A stretch of DNA of 64,000 nucleotides from Lysobacter panacisoli (GCF_009765165.1 NZ_VLNU01000001.1:930001-994000); one strand, 5' to 3'; counted from the first letter of the stretch, positions 8,454 to 19,285 are shown. Notes: generated from the letters alone by a model not told the origin. Numbers and translations: made by a program.

Positions 8454-9668
8454 TCAGTCCGACTCCCACCACATCCAGAACTCGTCCCACAGGCGCTTGA
8501 AGAAGCCGCCCTGCTCGACCGCGTTGAGCGCGACCAGCGGACGCTGCGAGACGACCTTGCCGTCCAGCATCACTTTGATGGTGCCGATCTTCTGGCCCTT
8601 CGCGATCGGCGCGACCAGCGTCTTGGGCACGTCCATCATCGGCTTGAGCTGGTTGTACTTGCCGCGCTGCACGGTGACCAGCAGCGGTTCGGCGACGCCC
8701 AGCTGCACCTCGTCGGCGGCGCCCTTCCATACCTTCTGCTTCGCGATCGCCTTGCCCACGTCGTAGAGCTTGTGGGTTTCGAAGAAGCGGAAGCCCCAGT
8801 TGAGCAGGGCCTGCGAATCGACGGCGCGCTGGTTCTCGCTGGTGGAACCCATGACCACAGAGATCAGGCGCTGGTCGCCGCGCTTGGCCGAGGCCATCAG
8901 GCAGTAGCCGGCGCCGGAGTGGTGGCCGGTCTTGATGCCGTCGACCGACGCGTCGCGCCACAGCAGCAGGTTGCGGTTCGGCTGGGTGATCGGGCCGACC
9001 GTGAATTCCTTGATCTTGTTGTACGAGTACGCGACCGGGTAGTCGTGGATCAGCGCGCGGCCGAGCGTGGCCAGGTCGTGCGCGGTCGAGTAGTGGCCTT
9101 CCGCCGACAGGCCATGCGGGTTCACGAAGTGCGAGCCCTTCATGCCGATGCGCGCGGCGTACTGGTTCATCAGCGCGGCGAAGGCATCGGTGCTGCCGGC
9201 CACGTGCTCGGCCAGCGCGATGGCGGCGTCGTTGCCCGACTGCACCACCATGCCCTTTTCCATCTCCAGCAGCGGCGCGGTCTTGTTGACCTCGAAGCCG
9301 GAGTAGCTGCCGTCGGTGCCGGCGCCGCCGACGCGCCAGGCGTTCTCGGTCATCATCACCTGGTCGTCGCCCTTGACCTTGCCGGCGGCCATTTCCGCGG
9401 CGATCACGTAGCTGGTCATGACCTTGGTGATGCTGGCGGGCTCGACGCGCTGGTCGTAGTTCTCGCCGGCGAGCACGTTGCCGCTGGCCGCGTCCATCAG
9501 GATCCAGGCGGTGCCGGCGATCTGCGGCGGCGGCGGCACGGGCAGCGAGTCGCTGGCCGGCGGCAGCGCGGCGGCGGGGGTCGGCGTGGTCTGCGCGAGG
9601 GCGAGGCCGGCCACGAGGGTGGCGGCAGCGGCGACCGCGGCGGCTCTGGCGAGAGCGGGGACTTTCAT
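8454..9668 (-). CDS. dacA: D-alanyl-D-alanine carboxypeptidase (PBP5/6 type)
   Basis: Periplasmic DD-carboxypeptidase of 404 residues that trims the terminal D-Ala of peptidoglycan pentapeptides. A signal peptide (about 1-25) is followed by a Pro/Ala linker, the transpeptidase-like domain with SxxK at S79-K82 (SITK), SxN-type SGN at 144-146 and KTG at 246-248, and a beta-rich PBP5_C domain. The C-terminal segment (FFKRLWDEFWMWWESD) is amphipathic and aromatic, the membrane anchor typical of PBP5. It is the last gene of the mreC-to-dacA run, about 60 bases after rlpA. Confidence 0.96.
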   Translation of the reverse strand: MKVPALARAAAVAAAATLVAGLALAQTTPTPAAALPPASDSLPVPPPPQIAGTAWILMDAASGNVLAGENYDQRVEPASITKVMTSYVIAAEMAAGKVKGDDQVMMTENAWRVGGAGTDGSYSGFEVNKTAPLLEMEKGMVVQSGNDAAIALAEHVAGSTDAFAALMNQYAARIGMKGSHFVNPHGLSAEGHYSTAHDLATLGRALIHDYPVAYSYNKIKEFTVGPITQPNRNLLLWRDASVDGIKTGHHSGAGYCLMASAKRGDQRLISVVMGSTSENQRAVDSQALLNWGFRFFETHKLYDVGKAIAKQKVWKGAADEVQLGVAEPLLVTVQRGKYNQLKPMMDVPKTLVAPIAKGQKIGTIKVMLDGKVVSQRPLVALNAVEQGGFFKRLWDEFWMWWESD

Positions 9669-9728
9669 CTTTTCAACGACTCCAAAGGCCGGGGTGGCGC
9701 CGGCCAGTCAAAAACAGGTGGATAAATT

Positions 9729-10862
9729 CTAGTCGCGGACGCGCTGCGGCTGGCCGAAACCCAGACCCGCGATGCGGGCCGCGAGTTCCGGAGCCTGCGC
9801 TTCCTGCAGGGGACCGACGCGCAGGCGCCAGATGGTCTGGCCGTTGGCGCTGGCATCGCTGATCCGGGCGGCGTCGATGCCGGCCTCGCGCAGGCGCGTC
9901 AGCGCGCGATCGGCGTTGGCGCGGGCGCTGAAGCTGGCGACCTGGAAGGTGATGTCGCCGGCGCTCACGGCGGCAGGAATGGCCGGCACCGCCGGGACAG
10001 GCGCCTGGGCGGCAGCCGACCCGATGGGCGTCGGCTTGCCGGTGGCGATGCGCACGCCGGGCGGAAGTTCGCCCGCGTTGGCGCTCGCGATCGGCATCGC
10101 CGAGACCAGCCGGTCCATCGCGCTCGGTGTGGCCGGCTTGGCCGCCGGTGCGGCGGCCACGGTCGGCTTGTCGTCGTCGCCCGGCGCCAGTGCGCGCACT
10201 TCGACGCGACCGGTGCCGCGCTGGGTGATGCCCAGCTTCACCGCCGCGGCGTAGCTCAGGTCGATCACGCGGCCTTCGTGGAACGGGCCGCGATCGTTGA
10301 CGCGCACCACCACCGACTTGCCGTTGTCGAGGTTGGTGACGCGCGCGAAGCTCGGCAGCGGCAGCGTCTTGTGCGCCGCGGTGAAGGCGTACATGTCGTA
10401 CACCTCGAGGTTGGAGGTGCGGCGGCCGTGGAACTTCTGGCCGTAGTACGACGCCGTGCCGCGCTCGACGTAGCCCCGCGGGTTGTCGAGCACCTTGTAC
10501 TTCTTGCCGAGCACCGCGTAGACGGGGCGGTTGCCCACGGACGAACGCGGTTCGTTGGTGACCTCGGGCTCGGGAATCGCATCGACGTCCGGAACATGGT
10601 CCGGCGTACTGTCGGAGACGCCCGGCTTGTACAGCCCACCGGCGGTGTAATGGCCGCGCGTGTTCGGGTCTTCCTGCGCGGGCGCGTACGGCGATTTCTT
10701 CTTGCCCGCCAGCGGCGCGTGCTGCACGCCGTCGCGATCCGGCATCGCGACCGCTTGCGACGCCGGCTTCTTCGGCGCGCTCGCGCAGGCCGCCAGGGTC
10801 AGCGCCAGCACGACCGCGCATCCGCGCAGGGCGATGGCGCCGGGGGCGCGTGCGCCCGTCAT
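9729..10862 (-). CDS. rlpA: Septal-ring lytic transglycosylase RlpA
   Basis: Outer-membrane lipoprotein of 377 residues that cleaves denuded glycan strands at division or elongation sites. The lipobox is LAAC with Cys26. A low-complexity linker precedes the double-psi beta-barrel domain (about 132-225: GTASYYGQKFHG and VRVNDRGPFHEGRVIDLS, with the Asp of VND as probable catalytic residue). The C-terminal SPOR domain (about 300-377) binds denuded peptidoglycan. The ATG at 10862 overlaps the mltB stop as ATGA, which fixes the start. Confidence 0.95.
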   Translation of the reverse strand: MTGARAPGAIALRGCAVVLALTLAACASAPKKPASQAVAMPDRDGVQHAPLAGKKKSPYAPAQEDPNTRGHYTAGGLYKPGVSDSTPDHVPDVDAIPEPEVTNEPRSSVGNRPVYAVLGKKYKVLDNPRGYVERGTASYYGQKFHGRRTSNLEVYDMYAFTAAHKTLPLPSFARVTNLDNGKSVVVRVNDRGPFHEGRVIDLSYAAAVKLGITQRGTGRVEVRALAPGDDDKPTVAAAPAAKPATPSAMDRLVSAMPIASANAGELPPGVRIATGKPTPIGSAAAQAPVPAVPAIPAAVSAGDITFQVASFSARANADRALTRLREAGIDAARISDASANGQTIWRLRVGPLQEAQAPELAARIAGLGFGQPQRVRD

Positions 10863-12010
10863 GCGCCGGGCTGTCCGGCCGGGGCGGTCGCGACGGGAAC
10901 GTCGCGTCCGGCGATCGCCTCGCTCAACTGGTACACCGCCATCGCGTAGTGCTTGGAGATGTTGTAACGGGTGATCGCGTAGAAGTTGCGGAACCCGAAC
11001 CAGAACTCCCGACCGTTGTCGCCGTCGAGGTTCACCACCGTTGCGGTCTGCTCGGCGGGAACGGGCGTCAGCGGACGGAACCCGCGCGCGGCGAGGTCGG
11101 CCATCGAGTACACCGGGTCCAGGTTTTCCGGCTCGATCGGCTGCGCGTCCACGGCCGCGTTGGCGCGCACGGTGACCGCGCCACCACGCACCCAGCCGCC
11201 CTTCTTGACGAAGTAGTTGGCGATGGACGCGAACACGTCGTTGAGGTTGTTGAACAGGTCGCGCTTGCCGTCGCCATCGCCGTCGACCGCGAACTCGCGA
11301 TAGCTCGACGGCATGAACTGGCCCCAGCCCATCGCGCCGGCATAGCTGCCGGTGAGCGTGGTGATGTCCAGCCCCGTTTCCTTGCCCAGCGCGAACAGCT
11401 GGCCGAGTTCGCCGCGGAAGAACGCCTCGCGACGGTTCTCGCGATCGGCCTTGGCCGGATCGCCGGTGCGCGGATACGCGAAGGCGAGCGTGTAGAGCGC
11501 ATCCAGCACCGGATACGAACCGGTGTTGCGGCCGTAGTTGGTTTCCACGCCGATGATCGAGACGATCACCTGCGCCGGCACGCCGTGCTGCGCCTCGGCC
11601 TTCGCCAGCGCGTCGCGATGCTGGGCGAGGAATTCGCGGCCGCCGTCGATGCGTGCCTGGGTGATGAAGATCGGGCGGTAATCGCGCCACGGCTTGGCTT
11701 CGGCCGGGCGCGCCATCGCCGCGACGATGGCGTCGCGGATCTGCGCCTTCGCCAGCACCGATTCGATGTAGGCCGGATCGATGCCGTACTGCGCCGCGGT
11801 CTCCTTCACGAAGGCGGCGCGGGCCTGCTCCAGCGGCTGCCGTGCGACCGGATCCGGCAACGCCGGCGTACCGGGCACCTGGGTGGCCGGAGTCTTGGCG
11901 GCGGGAGTGGGAGTCTGCGAACCGGGCGCGGAGGCCTGGGTGGCGCAGCCGGCCAACGCGAACAGGAGCGCGCTGATCACGGCGCTACGGGATAGGTGGC
12001 GTCGAGTCAT
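10859..12010 (-). CDS. mltB: Membrane-bound lytic murein transglycosylase B
   Basis: Outer-membrane lipoprotein of 383 residues, SLT-family 3 (GH103) lytic transglycosylase. The lipobox LAGC places the lipidated cysteine at 22. A Pro/Thr-rich linker leads to the catalytic domain, with the probable acid Glu156 in GVETNYGRNTG and the GAMGWGQFMPSSY substrate-binding motif. The start at 12010 is preferred because it puts the signal peptide at the N-terminus; 48 more codons are open upstream but lack signal features. It shares a four-base overlap with rlpA and follows rodA. Confidence 0.95.
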   Translation of the reverse strand: MTRRHLSRSAVISALLFALAGCATQASAPGSQTPTPAAKTPATQVPGTPALPDPVARQPLEQARAAFVKETAAQYGIDPAYIESVLAKAQIRDAIVAAMARPAEAKPWRDYRPIFITQARIDGGREFLAQHRDALAKAEAQHGVPAQVIVSIIGVETNYGRNTGSYPVLDALYTLAFAYPRTGDPAKADRENRREAFFRGELGQLFALGKETGLDITTLTGSYAGAMGWGQFMPSSYREFAVDGDGDGKRDLFNNLNDVFASIANYFVKKGGWVRGGAVTVRANAAVDAQPIEPENLDPVYSMADLAARGFRPLTPVPAEQTATVVNLDGDNGREFWFGFRNFYAITRYNISKHYAMAVYQLSEAIAGRDVPVATAPAGQPGA

Positions 12011-12125
12011 CGACGCGAGGGTAGCACGCACGTTCCGGCGCCAGAACCGCGGTCCGGGGACGTCATCGGGGCGCCAGTCAGGTTCACGCGAGCCGGTCCG
12101 GATGACTGAATGCGGCACGCGGCCC

Positions 12126-13238
12126 TCAGCGCGCGTAGATCGGCCGGTGCGCACGCACCGCCATCACCACGCCCAGGCCCGCCAGCAGTGACACCGCCGA
12201 GGTGCCGCCGTAGCTGAGCAGCGGCATCGGCACGCCCACGACCGGCAGCAGGCCCGAGATCATCCCGCCGTTCACGATCACGTACACGCAGAACGCCAGG
12301 CCCAGCGCGCCGGCGATCAGACGCGAGTAGCCGTCGCGCGCCTCGGCCGCGATCCACAGGCAGCGACCGATCACGAACAGGTACAGCGCCAGCACCGTGG
12401 CCACGCCGGCCCAGCCGAACTCCTCGCTGAGCACCGCGAAGATGAAGTCGGTGGTGTGCTCGGGGAGGTAGTTCAGGTGCGACTGCGAGCCCTGCCCCCA
12501 CCCTTTGCCGGTGAGGCCGCCCGCGCCGATGGCGATCTTCGACTGGATGATGTTCCAGCCGGTGCCGAGTGGATCGGATTCGGGATTGAGGAAGGTCAGG
12601 ATGCGGTCCTTCTGGTATGGACGCAGCAGCCAGAACCACGCGACCGGGGCGACCGCGGCGACGCCGCCGAAGGCCATGCCGAACCACCACCACGGCAAGC
12701 CCGCGAGATAGAGCGCGAACGCGCCGCTCATCGCCACCAGCATCGCCGTGCCGAAGTCCGGCTGCAGCAGGATCAGCCCGGTCGGGACCGCGATCAGCAC
12801 GCCCGCGATCAACACCGTGCGGAAGCGCGGCGGCAGCGCCTGGCGGTCTAGGTACCACGCGACCATCATCGGCAGGCTCAGCTTGAGCAGTTCCGCCGGC
12901 TGCACGTAGACCACGCCGAGGTTGATCCAGTGCCGACCGTGCTTGCCGGTGCCGATCAGCAGCACGAGCATCAGCGGGATCAGCGAAGCGGCGAACACGA
13001 ACGGCGTCCAGTTGCGCAGCTGGTTCGGCGGAATGCGCGAGAGCGCCCACATCACGCCCAGGCCGGCGGCGAAGAACGCGCCCTGGCGGACCACCAGTCC
13101 CATCGAGTGGTCGGCCGCGCTGTACAGCACCGCCAGGCCGATCACCATCAGCGCGAGCAGCGCGCCGAGCAGCGGCAGGTCGAGCGTGCGCGCGAAGCGC
13201 ACCAGCAGCTCGAACAGCCAGCGCAGGATCTGCCTCAT
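12126..13238 (-). CDS. rodA: Rod-shape peptidoglycan polymerase RodA
   Basis: SEDS-family glycosyltransferase of 370 residues in the inner membrane, polymerising lipid II during elongation together with PBP2. About ten hydrophobic helices are visible. SEDS motifs include the QPAELLKLSLP segment, LLQPDFGTA, the periplasmic LPEHTTDFIFAVLSEE loop and the terminal LPVVGVPMPLLSYGGTS signature. Its ATG overlaps the mrdA stop by four bases, so the polymerase and its transpeptidase partner are translationally coupled. Confidence 0.97.
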   Translation of the reverse strand: MRQILRWLFELLVRFARTLDLPLLGALLALMVIGLAVLYSAADHSMGLVVRQGAFFAAGLGVMWALSRIPPNQLRNWTPFVFAASLIPLMLVLLIGTGKHGRHWINLGVVYVQPAELLKLSLPMMVAWYLDRQALPPRFRTVLIAGVLIAVPTGLILLQPDFGTAMLVAMSGAFALYLAGLPWWWFGMAFGGVAAVAPVAWFWLLRPYQKDRILTFLNPESDPLGTGWNIIQSKIAIGAGGLTGKGWGQGSQSHLNYLPEHTTDFIFAVLSEEFGWAGVATVLALYLFVIGRCLWIAAEARDGYSRLIAGALGLAFCVYVIVNGGMISGLLPVVGVPMPLLSYGGTSAVSLLAGLGVVMAVRAHRPIYAR

Positions 13239-15301
13239 CGGGTCGGCTCTCCGTTCGACGGCGGCGGCGTGGCGTCGCTACGCGGCGTTGCCTGCGCGGG
13301 CACGGTGGTCGCGGGACGCGATGCCGGGGCGGCCGGCACGACGGCGGCGGCCGATGTCGGCAGCGTCGTCGCCACCGGCGTGGTGGGTTCGGCCTGCGCG
13401 ATGACGGGCTCGGCGTGTGGCTGCGGCGGGCGCGTGTACTTGGGATCGGTCGGGATCGGCTCGGGCATCTTGCCCAGCAGCCACGCGTCGAAGATCTTGC
13501 GCGCGATCGGCGCGGCGGTGCTGCCGCCGAAGCCGCCGTGCTCCACCGAAATGGCGACCACGATGGTCGGGTTGTCCGCCGGCGCGTAGCCGACGAACAG
13601 CGCCTGGTGGCGCAGGTGGTAAGGCAGCGAATGCGGATCGAAGCTCTGGCTGCCCTTGCGGCTGATCTTCTGCGCGGTGCCGGTCTTGCCGGCCATCAGG
13701 TACGGCGCGCCAGCCGCCATCGCGCGGCCGGTACCGCCGGGGCCCATCGTCGCCATCATGCCCTCCTGCACCGCGCGCAGGTTGGAGGCATTGTCGGTGA
13801 TGCGTGGCGGCGTGGGCTGTGTCACCGGCATCCACGGGGTGTCGTAACCGTCGCGGCGCTCGGCGACGAGGTGCGGACGCACCAGATCGCCACCGTTGGC
13901 GATCGCGGCGGTACCGCGCACCAGCTGCAGCACGGTGGCGATCCAGTAGCCCTGGCCGATGCCGGCGTTGACCGTCTCGCCCGCGTACCACGGCTCCTTG
14001 CTGCGCGTGCGCTTCCATTCCGGAGACGGCACCACGCCCTTGTTCTCGCCGGACAGGTCGATGCCGGTGCGATCGCCGAACCCGTACTTGCGCATGTACT
14101 GGTCGAAGCGCTCGATGCCCATGTCGTAGGCGAGCTTGTAGTAATAGAAGTTCACCGATGCGGCGATCGACTTGCGCAGGTCCGTCCAGCCCGCGCCGCC
14201 GTGCGCATCGCGCCACCCGCGCCGCTGGCCGGGGATGTAGAAGGTGCCGGTCGAGAACACCTTGTCCTCGGGCCTGCGCAGGCCGCTGTCGAGGCCGGCC
14301 AGCGCGATCAGCGGCTTCACCGTCGAACCCGGCGGGCCGCCGCCGAGCACGTTGCGGTTGAACAGCGGCCGCGACGGGTTGTCCATCAGCGCGCGGTAAT
14401 CCGCGTTGGAGATGCCGTTGACGAACAGGTTGGTGTCGTAGCCCGGCAGGCTGACCATGCCGAGGACCTCGCCGGTGCGCGGGTCCATCGCCACCGCCGA
14501 GCCGTCCATGTCGCCGAACGCGGTGACCATCGCCTGCTGCAGGTCGAGGTCGATGCTCAATCGCAGATCAGCGCCGGGCGTGGCCGGCACGTGGCCGACC
14601 TGGCGCATCGGACGGCCGTCGACGTTGGTTTCGATCTGCTCATAGCCGACCTTGCCGCGCAGCGCTTCCTCGTAATAGCGCTCCAGGCCGGTCTTGCCGA
14701 TGTGGGTCAGCGCGGCGCCGCCCTCGCCCAGCTGCTTGAGGTCTTCCGCGTCCACGCGCGCGACGTAGCCGATCACGTGCGAGAGCAGTTCGCCGTAGGG
14801 ATAGCGCCGGTTGAGGTAGGGCACCAGATCCACGCCCGGGAAGCGCCAGCGGTCGACCGCGAAGCGCGCGACTTCCTCCTCGGTCACGCGCAGCTTCAGC
14901 GTGATCGGCTTGAACCCACGCGTGGCGCGACGCTCGTCCTCGAAGCGCGCGATGTCCTCGGGCGAGAGCGCGACGATCTTCGACAGCGCCGGCAGCCAGG
15001 TGTCGGTCTTGCCGGCTTCGAACGGCGTCACTTCGATCCGGTACGCCGGCACGTTGTCGGCCAGCACGCGACCCTTGCGGTCGAGGATCAGCCCGCGTCC
15101 CGGCACGACCGGCCGCAACTTGACCCGGTTGGCTTCCGAACGCGTGGCGTAGTCGGCGTGCTGCCAGACCTGCAGGCGGAAGTACCAGAACCCCAGGCCC
15201 ACCAGCGCCACCAGCACGCAGATGAAGGCGATCGCCGAGCGCAGCCGGAACTGGTTGGCCTCGGCGGCGGTGTTCTTGAGGACGCGGCGACGCGGACCCA
15301 T
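13235..15301 (-). CDS. mrdA: Penicillin-binding protein 2 (elongasome DD-transpeptidase)
   Basis: Class B PBP of 688 residues that crosslinks new peptidoglycan for RodA. One membrane helix (about 22-42) is followed by the PBP dimerisation domain and the transpeptidase domain with S326-T-V-K329, S382-V-N384 and K539-T-G541. The protein carries a Pro/Ala/Thr-rich tail after about residue 625, longer than in E. coli PBP2 (633 residues) and probably periplasmic and disordered. It lies three bases after the mreD stop and overlaps rodA. Confidence 0.97.
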   Translation of the reverse strand: MGPRRRVLKNTAAEANQFRLRSAIAFICVLVALVGLGFWYFRLQVWQHADYATRSEANRVKLRPVVPGRGLILDRKGRVLADNVPAYRIEVTPFEAGKTDTWLPALSKIVALSPEDIARFEDERRATRGFKPITLKLRVTEEEVARFAVDRWRFPGVDLVPYLNRRYPYGELLSHVIGYVARVDAEDLKQLGEGGAALTHIGKTGLERYYEEALRGKVGYEQIETNVDGRPMRQVGHVPATPGADLRLSIDLDLQQAMVTAFGDMDGSAVAMDPRTGEVLGMVSLPGYDTNLFVNGISNADYRALMDNPSRPLFNRNVLGGGPPGSTVKPLIALAGLDSGLRRPEDKVFSTGTFYIPGQRRGWRDAHGGAGWTDLRKSIAASVNFYYYKLAYDMGIERFDQYMRKYGFGDRTGIDLSGENKGVVPSPEWKRTRSKEPWYAGETVNAGIGQGYWIATVLQLVRGTAAIANGGDLVRPHLVAERRDGYDTPWMPVTQPTPPRITDNASNLRAVQEGMMATMGPGGTGRAMAAGAPYLMAGKTGTAQKISRKGSQSFDPHSLPYHLRHQALFVGYAPADNPTIVVAISVEHGGFGGSTAAPIARKIFDAWLLGKMPEPIPTDPKYTRPPQPHAEPVIAQAEPTTPVATTLPTSAAAVVPAAPASRPATTVPAQATPRSDATPPPSNGEPTR

Positions 15302-15304
15302 CGC

Positions 15305-15790
15305 TCAGCGCCCCCGCCAGCGTCCCAGACGCAGCGAATCCAGAGCCACGTACACCAGCGGCCACAGCAGCAGGCCCGACAGCGGTGACAGCCAGAACGC
15401 GGCCGGCCGCGTCGGCTCGCCGATGGCGATGTGGATCGCCGCGGTCACGATGCAATCGTTGACCAGCAGGCCGCCAATCGCCAGCGCCTGCTGCGACATC
15501 GGGAAGAACCGCAGGCGCGCGCGGAAGCGCTGCAGGATGTAGGCCATCACCACCAGGCGCAGGGCCTGTTCGCCGAACAGCCCGCCGTACACCAGATCGC
15601 CGATCAGGCCGATGATGAAGGCGATGCCGAGGCCGACGTGATCGGGGTCCTCGATCACCCAGTACGCCAGCACCAGCGCCAGCCAGTACGGACGCAGCGG
15701 CTGCAGCACCGCCGGCAGCGGCAGCAGGCCGAGGAACAGCGCCACCACCAGGCTCAGCGGCAGCACCCATTGCGGACGCGCGCGGGTCAT
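15305..15790 (-). CDS. mreD: Rod-shape-determining protein MreD
   Basis: Small inner-membrane protein of 161 residues with about five hydrophobic helices, partner of MreC in the elongasome; it lacks an enzymatic motif. The acidic WVIEDPDHVGLGIAF turn and the GLIGDLVYGGLFGEQAL segment match MreD. The ATG overlaps the mreC stop by four bases, and the next gene, mrdA, starts three bases after its stop. Confidence 0.93.
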   Translation of the reverse strand: MTRARPQWVLPLSLVVALFLGLLPLPAVLQPLRPYWLALVLAYWVIEDPDHVGLGIAFIIGLIGDLVYGGLFGEQALRLVVMAYILQRFRARLRFFPMSQQALAIGGLLVNDCIVTAAIHIAIGEPTRPAAFWLSPLSGLLLWPLVYVALDSLRLGRWRGR

Positions 15791-16842
15791 CGGCGGACCT
15801 CCGTGGACGGCGGCGACTGCGGTTGCCGAGTCTGCGGTTTCGTCTGGGTGGCTTGCGGTGCGGACTGCGCAGGCGTCGTCGTCGCGCTGCCCGCGGGCAC
15901 CGCCTGCGCGGCGCCAGAGACCGGGGCCGTCGTCGCCGGCGTCAGGCCGATCGCGGTGGTCGGCGCGGTGGAATCGAAGGCGGTCGCGCCCGGCAGCGGG
16001 TTCGGCGTGGACAGCAGCACCAGCACCTCGCGGCCGCGATCCAGCTGCGCCGCCGGCTTCACCTCGCCGACCAGGAACGCGCGGCTGTCGTCGGGCTTGA
16101 GCGATGCGATCGTGCCGACCGGGAAGCCTGGCGCGAAACGGCCGCCCAGGCCCGAGGTGACCAGCACGTCGCCGACTTTCACGTCGCTCGACAGCGGCAC
16201 GCTGGTCAGGCGCAACTGGTCGCTGCGGCCCTCGCCGTAGACCACCAGGCGCACGCCGTTGCGCGCGACCGCCACCGGCACTGCGTGCGAAGGATCGGTC
16301 AGCAGCAGCACGTTGGCGTACATCGGCGTCACCGCGATGACCTGGCCCAGCAGGCCACCGGCGTCGATCACGCTCTGACCGGTGCGCACGCGGTTGAGCG
16401 TGCCGGCGTCGAGCACCAGTCGTTGGCGGGTCGGATCCAGGTCGATGTCGAGCACCGGCGCGAGCACCACTTCGAGCTTGCCGCGATCGGCCGCGTCGAG
16501 CAGGCCACGCAGGCGCGCGTTGTCGGCGGCGAGCGTCTGCAAACGTGCCATGCGCGCCTGGTTGAGCATCAGGTCGTTGCGCAGTCGACGGTTCTCATCG
16601 GTGAGCTGGCCCAGCGTGCCGGCGTCTTCGCTGATGCGCTCGACCACGCGGCCCGGCCAGCCGGCGACCATCCACAGCGGTTGCACCAGCAGCGTGGCCT
16701 GTCGCCGCGCCTGAGTCAGCCAGCCGCCGCGGTGGTCCAGCACGATCAGCACCACGGCCAGCGCCAGATAGGCCAGCAGCTTGAGCGTGCCAGCCACGTC
16801 GCCGGTGCGTGCGGAACTGGGAGGACCGGCGTAGGTGGGCAC
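15787..16842 (-). CDS. mreC: Rod-shape-determining protein MreC
   Basis: Bitopic inner-membrane scaffold of 351 residues that links MreB to PBP2 and RodA. A membrane helix lies at about 20-38, then a coiled-coil stretch (ENRRLRNDLMLNQARMARL, about 80-110), then the two beta-barrel domains (GLLGQVIAVTPMYANVLLL; TSGLGGRFAPGFPVGTI). A Pro/Gln/Thr-rich periplasmic tail follows from about 285. The start at 16842 is a GTG with no clear Shine-Dalgarno sequence; no better start precedes the helix. mreB lies 165 bases upstream with an intervening hairpin. Confidence 0.94.
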   Translation of the reverse strand: MPTYAGPPSSARTGDVAGTLKLLAYLALAVVLIVLDHRGGWLTQARRQATLLVQPLWMVAGWPGRVVERISEDAGTLGQLTDENRRLRNDLMLNQARMARLQTLAADNARLRGLLDAADRGKLEVVLAPVLDIDLDPTRQRLVLDAGTLNRVRTGQSVIDAGGLLGQVIAVTPMYANVLLLTDPSHAVPVAVARNGVRLVVYGEGRSDQLRLTSVPLSSDVKVGDVLVTSGLGGRFAPGFPVGTIASLKPDDSRAFLVGEVKPAAQLDRGREVLVLLSTPNPLPGATAFDSTAPTTAIGLTPATTAPVSGAAQAVPAGSATTTPAQSAPQATQTKPQTRQPQSPPSTEVRR

Positions 16843-16912
16843 GTGGTTACGGGGTCGGTGGAAGGCGGGAGGGTCGATCCGGCGCCGGGCGGTCCCGGGC
16901 TGCGGCGCGCGG

Positions 16913-16934
16913 GGAGGTTCCTCGCGGAACCTCC
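16913..16934 (-). promoter_or_regulatory. Strong hairpin in the mreB-mreC gap
   Basis: A nine-base perfect inverted repeat, GGAGGTTCC-TCGC-GGAACCTCC, lies between the mreB stop and the mreC start. No U-run follows on the minus strand, so it is not a canonical terminator. It may cap or process the mreB mRNA and let MreB be made in excess over MreC and MreD; this role is inferred. Confidence 0.5.
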
Positions 16935-17007
16935 GGTGTCATGTCCAGCATGAGCCGGGGCTGGGTAGCTTCGACGATCCGCGAATCCCCCATCCCGAGT
17001 CCCGGCT

Positions 17008-18137
<1,130 letters not shown>

Positions 18138-18352
18138 GGAAAAAACCAGCATTTACGGGCACTTCGTGCCCAGTCCGGTCACCTTTCGGAACCGTCCTAG
18201 GGGCGACCGCCCGTAGGGGCGGTGCCGGGCGGCTGGCCGTGGGCGGCCCCAGCGGCTACCCTAGCGCCCGCGCGGCACTGGGCCGCCCTCCCGCGACTTT
18301 ACGCAACCGCCGCACGCCGCCGTGCGACCGGCCTCACGACCTGGAAATCCCG

Positions 18353-19285
18353 ATGTCTGCACTTATCTGCGGCTCGCTGGCCTACGACACCATCATGGTG
18401 TTCCCGGACCAGTTCAAGAACCACATCCTCCCGGACAAGGTCCACATCCTGAATGTGTCCTTCCTGGTGCCGCGGATGCGCCGCGAATTCGGCGGCTGCG
18501 CCGGCAACATCGCCTACAACCTCAAGCTGCTCGGCGGCGATCCGATCCCGATGGCCACCGTCGGCCAGGACTTCGCGCCGTACCGCGAGCACTTCGAGCA
18601 GTGCGAGATCAACCTGTCGCAGGTGAAGGAGATCGCCGAGCTGTTCACGCCGCAGGCGTTCATCACCACCGACCACGACAACAACCAGATCACCGCGTTC
18701 CATCCGGGCGCGATGATGCGCAGCTACGAGAACCACGTGAAGAACGTGAAGGGCGTGACGTTCGGCATCGTCAGCCCCGACGGTCGCGAAGGCATGCTGC
18801 AGAACGCCGCGGAGTTCGCCGACGCCGGCATTCCCTTCATCTTCGATCCGGGCCAGGCGATGCCGCTGTTCAACGGCGAGGAGCTGCGCCAGTTCATCGA
18901 GCTGGCCGACTACGTCACCGTCAACGACTACGAATCCAACCTGCTGCAGGAACGCACCGGCTGGAGTGAGAACGACATCGTCAAGCGCGTGAAGGCGTAC
19001 ATCACCACGCGCGGCCCGCACGGCTCGCAGATCCACACGGCGGAAAAGACCTTCGACATCCCGCCCGCGCACGAACGCCGCGTCACCGATCCGACCGGCT
19101 GCGGCGATGCGTTCCGCGCCGGCCTGATCTTCGGCATCGAGAAGGGCTACGACTGGATGACGATCGGCCGCATGGGCAACCTGATGGGCGCACTCAAGGT
19201 CGAGCATCCGGGCACGCAGAACCAGCGCTTCGACTTCGGCGAGTTCGCCGAACAGTTCAAGCAGCAGTTCGGTTACGCGCTGTAA
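18353..19285 (+). CDS. Adenosine kinase (PfkB-family carbohydrate kinase)
   Basis: Cytoplasmic ribokinase-fold kinase of 310 residues, most likely phosphorylating adenosine to AMP for purine salvage. PfkB signature 1 is represented by FGGCAGNIAYNLKLLGG (about 41-57) and signature 2 by DPTGCGDAFRAGL, whose Asp is the catalytic base. The start at 18353 (MSALICGSLAYD) puts the first beta strand at the N-terminus; an upstream open frame is non-homologous. It is divergent from mreB across 298 bases and ends in a GAAA-loop terminator. Other PfkB substrates cannot be excluded from sequence alone. Confidence 0.85.
   Translation: MSALICGSLAYDTIMVFPDQFKNHILPDKVHILNVSFLVPRMRREFGGCAGNIAYNLKLLGGDPIPMATVGQDFAPYREHFEQCEINLSQVKEIAELFTPQAFITTDHDNNQITAFHPGAMMRSYENHVKNVKGVTFGIVSPDGREGMLQNAAEFADAGIPFIFDPGQAMPLFNGEELRQFIELADYVTVNDYESNLLQERTGWSENDIVKRVKAYITTRGPHGSQIHTAEKTFDIPPAHERRVTDPTGCGDAFRAGLIFGIEKGYDWMTIGRMGNLMGALKVEHPGTQNQRFDFGEFAEQFKQQFGYAL

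Noticed and set aside
9687..9705. Small GC hairpin between rlpA and dacA followed by TTT
   Set aside because: Six-pair stem with a seven-base loop and only three T residues; too weak to call a terminator.
13415..15388. Long plus-strand open frame opposite mrdA
   Set aside because: No domain or start signal; the opposite strand carries all PBP2 motifs.
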